From the NCBI GenBank assembly GCA_015501585.1, contig JADNRY010000035.1:1-64000 (forward strand): a stretch of DNA of 64,000 nt, read 5' to 3'. A program made the translations under genes and the position numbers. The notes beneath the pieces were generated by a model. It worked only from the letters and a program-made list of their open reading frames with translations, searched no databases and was not told the origin of the DNA. This document shows, one piece after another, positions 1 through 8,961 of the stretch (positions are counted from its first letter, which is position 1; every line of letters begins with the position of its first letter). The DNA is from Rhodocollybia butyracea. Lineage: Eukaryota > Basidiomycota > Agaricomycetes > Agaricales > Omphalotaceae.

Positions 1-735
1 ACATGATACACCTTGTATCCTCTGGAATAATGATAGGTGCTCAGACCCTTGTCAGAATAACAGAAAACATGGTTATTGCAGTGAGTGTGGTGAAGCTCAC
101 AGAGCCATCAACAACCAGTCATGCTACTCAAAACTCTGTTAGAGAAATCAGGTGACCAGGATCAAGGAGTACCTTGTCCCAAATCAAGTGACCTTGAAAC
201 AGGAGGGAAATAAATGTTGACACTAGCTGGGATTGAACCAGCGACCACACAGTACTCTAGACTGGTGCTCTAACCAACTGAGCTATAGTGCCGATGGTTA
301 GAGTATGGATGTTAAGCCATATATCACTATGAGGATTGTTAGTCACTCAACTGGCCCACATTCATGTTGTACTGAAGCGGTTAGTCTTAGTACTAGAATG
401 ATGTAACCAGGGTCCAATTGCTAATGCCAACAAACTCATTGAAAGACATCAAAATCAGGGTAGAGACCACAATTCAAGGTCCTAGATCACTAGCAGGCAG
501 CAAGAGGACTGCTGATGCTGAACTAGCACCTCCACTTTGCTTCAGAAGCGGCTCTTTATGGTCTTCTTCATCTCATTCATTTCATTTTACTCCAGCCAGT
601 ATTACTTCCATCTATTCTGCACCACCTCTGCCATCTCTTCCTCTGCATCTTCTGAATAATCCTCAGATGCAGTCAACTCTCAAAGCTATGGCTTCATATA
701 CTAAAGTTGACCTCAACTCACTCTCAGCACAACCT
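1..735. other. Repeat-island edge without a recognisable gene
   Basis: Apart from the tRNA-like sequence at 218-292 I recognise no gene here. An open frame of 113 codons (418-759, +) is rich in Ser, Pro and Leu, has no motif I know, and ends inside the dispersed repeat that starts near 736. I therefore treat it as chance or element-derived. Confidence 0.4.
218..292 (-). tRNA. tRNA-like sequence, anticodon AGA, possibly a pseudogene
   Basis: The minus strand folds as a 75-nt cloverleaf. The acceptor stem is GGCACTA with TAGTGTC (one G-U pair). The D arm is GCTC-AGTTGGTTA-GAGC, the anticodon arm is CCAGT-CTAGAGT-ACTGT with its outer pair broken, and the T arm GCTGG-TTCAATC-CCAGC is perfect. 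Reading the seven-base loop gives anticodon AGA (Ser), but fungal serine tRNAs have a long variable arm and this one has only six bases there. The body resembles a class I tRNA such as Ile or Val. It may be a mutated tRNA copy or the head of a tRNA-derived SINE; it lies in a repeat-rich stretch. Confidence 0.5.
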
Positions 736-1764
736 ATGCCTTTCATCACTCAGGAGTGAATAAGTTAGCCAAAAACTCAGGCCCCAGGCCCATAAATTAA
801 GCGGATCATGAAGTGCTATGTACTGAATACATGCATGTAAGTAACTAAAGGAATGCATACTACAAAACAGAGTTGAAAAAGAAAAGACAAAACAAACATA
901 CATTGGTTTGTACAGTTACATCAAGATAGAAAGAGGGAGAGGAGGGAGGGTGATGAAAAATCGACTTGATCAAGCAAGATCTAAGTCAGATATCAGTCAG
1001 TATACAGTACAGAGGCAAAAAACATCGATCTAAGCGCACTGAGAGCCCTGATATCCAAGATCTGACAACTAAGTCGACTTCAGAGGCTGTAGATGTGTAT
1101 AGATCTGTTATGGATGTGTTGTGGGCTCTGTTCAGTGAAAGATCAGATAGATCAGTGAAAAAGCGCACCAATTCCTTTGATCTGAGACTCTGTGAGCAAG
1201 AGCTAGAGTCTGTGCAGTCAAAAGGAGGTGCTGTGAGGCGATGTTTGAGCTATCAGAGCTGTATAGAGTGGACAGATGTCCTTACCAGTCACCAGAAGCG
1301 AAGTTGATGGTGGGGAAGGAAGGAAAGAAGCACAGGACCTTGTCAGATTTCTAATCATGTTCTCACAGGCCTCTGCTCGGAACTCCGGCACCTGTAAGAA
1401 CTAGAAACTCGACAGGGACACTGGCTGATCATCTGTCCAAAGTGGCAGCTGACCAGAGGTGGTCATGTGCTGAAAAACTCGAAATGCAAAGTCCAAGTTA
1501 GAGTGCAGGATTTCGAAAATGAAATCGCGGAAGAACGAAGATAGGTAGCGCTTCGATTCTTTTTGCGATTTGTTAAGGACATGATAGAGTACCTATGACA
1601 GTAATAGCAGGTCCGCACGGTACTGCGATGAAGTGCGCCGGACTTGCAATGAATTCATGTGCACTGAAAAAGTGATGAATTGTGCATTGCAAGTCCTAGA
1701 TGGTATCTGTTGTTTGCAGAGGCCTTCAGAAAGTCTCCCTACCCTTGGAATCTGCCTTCATGTC
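736..1764. mobile_element. Dispersed ~1-kb repeat, copy A
   Basis: This stretch matches 7799-8797 almost base for base. The main difference is a ~30-nt segment near 1010-1040 that is missing from the other copy. It is preceded by AACCT (731-735) and followed by GACCA, so no matching target duplication is visible here. Open frames inside (for example 966-1307, +) occur in both copies but show no known domain. It could be a solo LTR or a short non-autonomous element. Its ends do not show a clean TG...CA, so I leave the class open. Confidence 0.7.
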
Positions 1765-1857
1765 GACCATGGTTCCACTCATCCTGTGGAATTCACAGGT
1801 AAGTACTTGAGGATTCCTCTACTGTACTTGTAGTTGTATTACTTTCGGTAGTGGCTT

Positions 1858-2814
1858 CTAATAGTACCTCTTCTTGATTTTCTTCATGGGCTGCTCTACT
1901 TGTGGCAATAGTTGGGGTGGTCCTTTGATTGTATCAAAGATTTGGGGGTTTTCAAAAGTGTTTGCCTCTGGAGTTTTGGTGTAATTTACTGCTGTAGAAT
2001 TATTATTAGTGTTGTTTGTCCAGTTGCGTGTTACTCCCAATCCTATTTCACTAAATGCCTGTTTAGCACTGTCCAACCACATCATTTTTTGGACCACTCC
2101 AGCAAATGTTTCTGGTATATCTCCTTGATCCACCAGACGGCTCCGCAGGTCAGATCAGATTTGTTTAAGTGTTCTCCATCAGAGTGCATTGTCATTGTAA
2201 TTAGTTAGCAATGCAATGTCCTCAAATCTTACCAAGAAATCTGCAAAAGCTTCAGACCACCGTTGAATACAACCATCCAATTTGGATTGAGCAATAAGTA
2301 CTTCATCATGAAGTCCAAACATTTCCCCAAACAGTATTAGGAAGTTATTCCAAGTAGTGAGAGCTGGGATGTGTTCTCCACTCCTTTGCTTCCGCATTAA
2401 ATTCTGGTGGTAACGCTTAGCTGGGCCCTTCATATTAGAAGCCACAAATGCAATTTTGGCTACATCATTATTGTAGATCCTAGACTTGGCTGTAAAAATG
2501 TTTTCACAACTGTCCCAGAACTCACGCCATTCTTCTCTATTTTCTCCTGAGAAAGGGGTTGGTTTAGTGATGTCCAATTTTGCTTCACAGTTCATTTCCT
2601 CTTTCTCCCTCTCCCTTCTCTCCTTCTCTTCAGTGATCTCACCATTTCTTACTTCTCTTCCGTTGCAATCATCATGGCCATCACGGCCATCACGTCCATC
2701 TCTCCCCCTCTGGGAGTATCTTCCACCCCATCCCCTCCTATGTCCTTGCCAACTCCTCTCATCACTGTCAGATTCTGAATCCCCATAATTGTTGAGTGTA
2801 CATAGTGCTGTCAC
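1858..2814 (-). pseudogene. Ty3/Gypsy gag fragment, frameshifted
   Basis: Two minus-strand frames (2179-2814 and 1858-2133) together encode a retrotransposon capsid-like protein. The N-terminal part is charged, with runs such as GRDGRDGRDGHDD and a Glu/Arg-rich stretch. It is followed by the gag core (PFSGENREEWREFWDSCEN, then a segment on leaving membrane-free capsid helices such as WNNFLILFGEMF). The second frame continues the C-terminal part (QKMMWLDSAKQAF). The frames do not join without a frameshift and there is no ATG at the upstream end, so it is a decayed copy. Its 5' end abuts an LTR-like direct repeat at about 2815. Confidence 0.7.
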
Positions 2815-2998
2815 ACATCTGCTTACCTAATGACCTTCCCACAACCATATTCTATCTCTAAAGTATATACCTTTATAGTAAAGTTTGATTACATTCTTCA
2901 TATTCCTTCTAGTTCACTATTTTGCTTAGTTTACTTAGTTTTAGAGTTATTTCTTCAGTTTGAGTGGTGACTGTTGAAAATATGTATGCGCGCAGTAC
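2815..2998. repeat. LTR-like direct repeat, left copy
   Basis: About 180 bp resemble 6975-7143 in the same orientation. Shared blocks include CATATTCTATCTCTAAA, TTTATAGTAA and GTTTGAGTGGTGA followed by AATATGTATGCGCGCA at the inner end. I estimate roughly three-quarters identity by eye. The pair brackets an interrupted open frame (3011-3131 plus 6476-6904) and the foldback element, which suggests a short LTR retroelement into which the foldback element inserted. The exact ends are not certain. Confidence 0.5.
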
Positions 2999-3654
2999 CA
3001 GGAGTATAGAATGACTAAACTCAACCAAAGTGGACAATGCAGTAGTAAAAAAACCCCATAAACAGGAAATGGGGCCCTCAGTGTCAATTGAAGAGGTCAA
3101 AGAAGAATGGGCAGTTCAGTCACCCAACTTATTAGTCTTATTAGTCTACACTTTTGTTACATTGACCTGACTAAAAAGACTCAAAGTCCCTGGCAAATCC
3201 AAGGTGCCTTGGTCATGTCCAGGATAGCTTGGTCATGTCCAGGGAAGTGGGTCCAAGCAAGTAGGCCATGACCTGATCACCTGGGTCAAGTTGGTCATGA
3301 CCAGGGATAGGATAGGTATGCCCTGGGAGGGATAGGGTACCTTGTGGGAGAGGAGGGAGACCTCTTGGGAGGGGTGTGGAACTTCCAGGGTAGGAGTAGG
3401 GGGTGCAGTGGGGGTGACAGAGGGGGAGTAGAGGGTGCTGAGGGAGGAGTAGGGGATGCTTGGAAAGCAGTATAAAATGCTTTGGGAGAGATGGGAGCCT
3501 CCAGAGTGGAATAAGATGGTGCAGGAGAGATGTCAGTTTACATGTGAAGTGTGTGCAACCTTGGGGAGTGTTTTGATGGGCTAATTGCAGGTACATGGGG
3601 CAGTGGGAAGAGAAGGGAAGCTGCTGGCTCATGCTGAGTTGGATCTGGCCAAGG

Positions 3655-3866
3655 ACAGCTTGGACATGACCTGGGGCAACTTGGACATGACCAAGGTTAG
3701 GTTGGACATGACCTGGGGCAACTTGGACATGACCAAGGTTAGGTTGGACATGACCAAGGTCAACTTGGACATGACCAAGGTCAACTTGGACATGACCAAG
3801 GTCAACTTGGACATGACCAAGATCAGGTTGGACATGGCCAAGGGCAACTTGGACATGTCCAAGATT
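3655..3866. repeat. 21-bp minisatellite, left arm (10 units)
   Basis: Ten tandem copies of a 21-bp unit (consensus TTGGACATGACCAAGGTCAAC) translate in one frame as ten heptapeptides of the form LDMTKVN, LDMTKVR or LDMTWGN. Because the unit is a multiple of three, both strands stay open here. The open frames at 3585-3884 and its antisense are by-products of the repeat and not evidence of genes. Confidence 0.9.
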
Positions 3867-4759
3867 AAGTTGTACATCATTTAAGGCATTTTAAAAATTA
3901 CTATATTAGGAAATTTTTAAATTTCTATAGTGGCTGAGGTAGGCAATTATCAAACACTTATGTTTTTCTCATAGAGTTAGACACATTTGGTATTTTTGAT
4001 AAATTACTATATTAGGCAATTTCAAAAGTTTGCAGTGGATGAGGTCAAAGCTGTTTTCATTGCCTAATTAAGAAGTGACAAATCTTTTGCAGTGGATGAG
4101 GCCAAAGCTGTTTTTATTACTTAATTGAGAAATCACAAACTTTTTCCAGTGGATGAGGTCAAAGCTGTTTTCACTAGGAAATGGCCAAACTCACCACAAA
4201 AACTGTCTGGACTCTGTCCATGAGGACAAGAACTTGTAGTAGGCATCCAGACCCCTTCTCCATACATAGAACAGGTGGCTTACCCCAAATGAAGGCAATT
4301 CTGTGGTGGGAAGGGGTTGGATTGCAAGATATTTTTTGGATGACCTTTGATTTTAGTGGATGAGGACAAAGCTGTATGTCCATAAAAGGAAATTAATGAA
4401 AAGAGGTGAGTCTAAAGATTGCTTGATATAACATGCAGATTGACATGGATAAGGCTGATCCTTTTCATCCCCTGATACCCTGATATGTTCTCTACCCTTT
4501 CTGGGTCTCTGATATATTTAGATGTTCCATGGGAGACCAGTTCTTATTGGTCTTTCAAATTTCCCATCAAAAACCCCCATTTTTTCGAAATTAGAGGATA
4601 TGTATCAGAGTATCCAGGGCAGTGGGGGCCACAGGCTTCTATGGGATTGTACCCTGGTATAATAGGTACATTTCTACCACTCAGGAGTACTTCACACTGT
4701 CCTGAGAGAGTGGGTAATAACTGTTCTCTGTATATGTGTGCATAAATTTCGCTTTTTTG

Positions 4760-5065
4760 CCTATTAAATCATTAATAGAGGCAGCTGTAGGGCAGAGATG
4801 ACTGTCTAGCTTAGCATATAGCATGCTAGTATAATATAGATTGATGCCAGAGCCTTTTCTTGACCTACCCTTGTCTTACCTTGATGTACCAGTAGTTCTG
4901 GGTTCTTAAGTGTCTGATAGTTGTGTCAAACTTATCATCATATCTTGAACATCATATAGTAGGAATATTTTGTAATAAATATGCTATATCATGTCCTGGG
5001 ACACTACTCCTCAATTTTGAATCCAATCTCTCACCCACAGCTTTCCCTATTAATGATTTGATGGT
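4760..5065. other. Core of the palindromic element
   Basis: The single-copy centre of the foldback-like element has no open frame with a recognisable domain. Its outer edges still show diverged inverted similarity (around AAATCATTAATAG on both sides). I see nothing else in it. Confidence 0.5.
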
Positions 5066-5800
5066 CAAAAAAGCGAAATTTATGTATAGATATACAGATA
5101 TCAATTATTACCCACTCCCTCAGGACAGTGTGAAGTACTCCTGAGTGGTAGAAATGTACCTATTATACCAGGGTACAATCCCATAGAAGCCTGTGGCCCC
5201 CACTGCCCTGGATACTCTGATACATATCCTCTAATTTCGAAAAAATGGGGGTTTTTGATGGGAAATTTGAAAGACCAATAAGAACTGGTCTCCCATGGAA
5301 CATCTAAATATATCAGAGACCCAGAAAGGGTAGAGGACATATCAGGGTATCAGGGGATGAAAAGGATCAGCCTTATCCATGTCAATCTGCATGTTATATC
5401 AAGCAATCTTTAGACTCACCTCTTTTCATTAATTTCCTTTTATGGACATACAGCTTTGTTCTCATCCACTAAAATCAAAGGTCATCCAAAAAATATTTTG
5501 CAATCCAACCCCTTCCCACCACAGAATTGCCTTCATTTGGGGTAAGCCACCTGTTCTATGTATGGAGAAGGGGTCTGGATGCCTACTACAAGTTCTTGTC
5601 CTTATGGACAGAGTCCAGACAGTTTTTGTGGTGAGTTTGGCCATTTCCTAGTGAAAACAGCTTTGACCTCATCCACTGGAAAAAGTTTGTGATTTCTCAA
5701 TTAAGTAATAAATCAAAACAGCTTTGACCTCAGCCACTATAGAAATTTAAAAATTTCCTAATATAGTAATTTTTAAAATGCCTTAAATGATGTACAACTT

Positions 5801-5953
5801 AATCTTGGACATGTCCAAGTTGCCCTTGGCCATGTCCAACCTGATCTTGGTCATGTCCAAGTTGACCTTGGTCATGTCCAACCTAACCTTGGTCATGTCC
5901 AATCTAACCTTGGTCATGTCCAAGTTGCCCCAGGTCATGTCCAAGCTGTCCTT
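5801..5953. repeat. 21-bp minisatellite, right arm (7 units)
   Basis: This is the reverse complement of the left-arm minisatellite, with seven units instead of ten. The order of unit variants on the minus strand (TWGN, TKVR, TKVR, TKVN, TKIR, AKGN, SKIK) matches the left arm after removal of three internal units. The difference is therefore best explained by loss or gain of whole repeats after the arms formed. Confidence 0.9.
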
Positions 5954-6475
5954 GGCCAGATCCAACTCAGCATGAGCCAGCAGCTTCCCTTCTCTTCCCA
6001 CTGCCCCATGTACCTGCAATTAGCCCATCAAAACACTCCCCAAGGTTGCACACACTTCACATGTAAACTGACATCTCTCCTGCACCATCTTATTCCACTC
6101 TGGAGGCTCCCATCTCTCCCAAAGCATTTTATACTGCTTTCCAAGCATTCCCTACTCCTCCCTCAGCACCCTCTACTCCCCCCCCTCTGTCACCCCCACT
6201 GCACCCCCTACTCCTACCCTGGAAGTTCCACACCCCTCCCAAGAGGTCTCCCTCCTCTCCCACAAGATACCCTATCCCTCCCAGGGCATACCTATCCTAT
6301 CCCTGGTCATGACCAACTTGACCCAGGTGATCAGGTCATGGCCTACTTGCTTGGACCCACTTCCCTGGACATGACCAAGCTATCCTGGACATGACCAAGG
6401 CACCTTGGATTTGCCAGGGACTTTGAGTCTTTCTAGTCAGGTCAATGTAACAAAAGTGTAGACTAATAAGACTAA

Positions 6476-6904
6476 AAAACTGGTTGCCAGAAGTGGAATG
6501 GGTACCTAGATGGCCAGGACTGACTCTAAATGACCCTCTACTTTTGCATATTGATGAACTAGAGGAATACTATAAGAATAAAAGGCAAGAACAGCAAAAA
6601 CAGGACCACAAAACATATAGGAAAAGGAAAAGGACAAGGAGAAGGAATCAACCAGAGGGGAGGGAAAACAGTTTTGTAGATGCACTCCTAACACATGCTG
6701 GAAGGATACTACAGGAGGACCAAAATTCGGCATGGTAAATGCGGCAGCATTTGCAAAGTTGGCACAATCGGAATGTGAAACCTTCACACTGCACTACAAG
6801 CTGAGTGGAAAAATCCACAAGTGGGAAGAGTTAAACAAACCTGCCACTATGCCGGCAGACATCAATGCGGAAATTCTGATCACTCTGAAAAATGAAATCG
6901 TTTG
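6476..6904 (+). pseudogene. Element-derived open frame interrupted by the palindrome
   Basis: A plus-strand frame resumes directly after the foldback-like element and contains a basic, Gln/Lys/Arg-rich stretch (residues such as YKNKRQEQQKQDHKTYRKRK). After a frameshift near 6735 it continues as a second segment ending at 6904. A compatible frame ends at the left border of the palindrome (3011-3131, containing SIEEVKEEWAVQSPN). The two halves probably belonged to one protein of the LTR element bounded by the repeats at 2815 and 6975. I do not recognise the domain, and the break makes it non-functional as it stands. Confidence 0.4.
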
Positions 6905-6974
6905 AAACCTATGGATCAGCTACCAGAATGAGCCTCTTTAGCAAGTGATGAAGAAACTGTTGAGTGTATATAGT

Positions 6975-7143
6975 GATAGAACACTTACTGCTTACATAAG
7001 CGATGTCCCACGCTCATATTCCATCTCTAAACTATGTACTTTTATAGTAATCTTTTGTTACCATGTTGATATCTGCCCTAGTTTACTTTTTGGCTTTCAT
7101 TTCTCAGTTTGAGTGGTGATTGTTGGAAATATGTATGCGCGCA
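6975..7143. repeat. LTR-like direct repeat, right copy
   Basis: This is the partner of 2815-2998, in the same orientation, ending in the shared block AATATGTATGCGCGCA. Between it and the reverse-transcriptase fragment at 7417 (about 270 bp) I see no gene. Confidence 0.5.
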
Positions 7144-7416
7144 CAATTGTGGACACCCATTTTCACGCCTCATGCATTTCAGTACAAATAGAACCAAACA
7201 ACTGCCTATTCCTTACTTAGTTAGAAAGAGTCCAAATCAATATTCACATATCTTTGATTCAGTTCATTGTTTGCTGTCTATTGGAGTACTGAGGAACTAT
7301 AAGGCTATTAGTACAACACTATAGTCATTATACTGAGCATAACAATGCTGTACTAAGACGGGTATCACACTGCTTGGGTTAGCTGAAGAGTGCTCCAGTG
7401 TGTTTAACTTCAACAA

Positions 7417-8961
7417 GTGCAGTTCCCTTCAACAGAAACCTTAGCAAAACATGTACCAGTAGCGTACCATGATTTTGCAAAGCTATTTGCATCAGGAGAG
7501 GCCAAGACCTTACCGCCACACCGCCCCTATGACATTATGGTAAATACCAAGGAAAATAAATTACTGCCACTGGGAAAATTGTACAACATGTCTGAATTAG
7601 AGCTCAAGGCACTGAAGGAATATATTGATGACATGCTCAACAAAGGTTTCATTAGGGCTTCATCATCACCAATTGGGGCTCCAGTGTTATTTGCAAAGAA
7701 GAAGGATGCTACCGTAGCCTGAGGTTATGTGTGGACTACAAGGCATTGAATGAACTAACTAAGAAAAACAGGTATCCCCTCCCTTTGATAGGTAACCTAT
7801 GCCTTTCATCACTTAGTAGTGAATAAGTTAGCCAAAACTCAGGCCCCAGGCCCATAAATTAAGCGGATCATGAAGTGCTATGTACTGAATACATGCATGT
7901 AAGTAACTAAAGGAATGCATACTACAAACAGAGTTGAAAAGAAAGGACAAAACAAACATACATTGGTTTGTACAGTTACATCAAGATAGAAAGAGGGAGA
8001 GGAGGGAGGGTGATGAAAAATCGGCTTGATCAAGCGAGATCTAAGCCAGATATCAGTCAGTACTAAGCGCACTGAGAGCCCTGATATCCAAGATCTGACA
8101 ACTAGGTCAACTTCAGAGGCTGTAGATGTGTATAGATCTGTTATGGATGTGTTATGGGCTCTGTTCAGTGAAAGATCAGTTAGATCAGTAAAAAAGCGCA
8201 CCAATTCCTTTGATCTGAGACTCTGTGAGCAAAAGCTAGAGTCTGTGCAGTCAAAAGGAGGTGCTGTGAGGCAATGTTTGAGCTATCAGAGCTGTATAGA
8301 GTGGACAGATGTCCTTACCAGTCACCAGAAGCGAAGTTGATGGTGGGGGAAGGAAGGAAAGAAGCACAGGACCTTGTCAGATTTCTAATCATGTTCTCAC
8401 AGGCCTCTGCTCGGAACTCCGGCACCTGTAAGAACTAGAAACTCGACATGGACACTGGCTGATCATCTGTCCAAAGTGGCAGCTGACCAGAGGTGGTCAT
8501 GTGCTGAAAAACTCGAAATGCAAAGTCCAAATTAGAGTGCTGGATTTTGAAAATGAAATCGCGGAAGAACAAAGATAGGTAGCGCTTTGATTCTTTTCGC
8601 GATTTGTTAAGGACATGATAGAGTACCTATGACAGTAATAGCAGGACCGCACGGTACGGCGATGAAGCGCGCCGGACTTGCAATGAATTCATGTGCACTG
8701 AAAAGTGATGAATTGTGCATTGCAAGTCCTGGATGGTATCTGTTGTTTGCAGAGGCCTTCAGAAAGTCTCCCTACCCTTGGAACCCGCCTTCATGTCAAC
8801 CTCATTGACCAACTGGGAAAGGCAAAGATATTCACCAAACTTCCATGAGTGGAAAACTGCATTCAGGACCAGATATGGATCATATGAATATTTAGTGATG
8901 CCTTTTGGCCTAACTAATGCACCTTCATACTTCCAGTATTTTATGAATGATACATTATATT
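7417..8961 (+). pseudogene. Ty3/Gypsy reverse transcriptase fragment split by an insertion
   Basis: The first part (7417 to about 7793) encodes the linker and start of a Ty3/Gypsy reverse transcriptase: [42 protein letters not shown] and, after a frameshift near 7720, [21 protein letters not shown]. The second part (8803-8961) continues with [15 protein letters not shown] and then, after an internal deletion, [20 protein letters not shown] and [15 protein letters not shown]. The catalytic YxDD segment is absent. A 999-bp repeat lies between the two parts, flanked by AACCT on each side. The fragment stops abruptly at 8961, where an inverted gag gene begins. Confidence 0.85.
7799..8797. mobile_element. 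Dispersed ~1-kb repeat, copy B, inserted in reverse transcriptase
   Basis: This copy is nearly identical to 736-1764. It lies inside the Gypsy reverse transcriptase fragment and is bounded by a direct AACCT at 7794-7798 and 8798-8802, a 5-bp target-site duplication. Removing it rejoins the codons for the conserved GNLIDQL segment. The size of the duplication fits an LTR-retrotransposon integrase, so a solo LTR is the simplest guess. Shifting the ends by one base gives TG...CA, but then the duplication is imperfect (ACCTA/ACCTC). Confidence 0.8.

Larger units (their letters stand above)
3132..6475. mobile_element. Foldback-like palindromic element with 1.4-1.6-kb inverted arms
   Basis: The left arm (3132 to about 4759) and the right arm (about 5066-6475) are reverse complements over almost their whole length. 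Weaker complementarity continues inward to about 4790 and 5030, leaving a core of roughly 240-300 bp. The outer ends are TTAGTCTTATTAGTCTACAC and its complement. The arms carry tandem repeats: a 21-bp minisatellite with 10 units on the left and 7 on the right, and a ~57-bp unit repeated three times on the left (4040-4170). I see no transposase. This is the layout of foldback elements, whose long inverted repeats contain tandem arrays. It interrupts an open frame that continues on both sides (3011-3131, 6476 onward). No clear target duplication is visible. Confidence 0.75.

Noticed and set aside
3585..3884. CRISPR-like array or repeat-protein gene from the regularly spaced 21-bp units
   Set aside because: The units are contiguous without unique spacers and sit inside an inverted-repeat element in a eukaryotic genome; both strands are open only because the unit length is a multiple of three.
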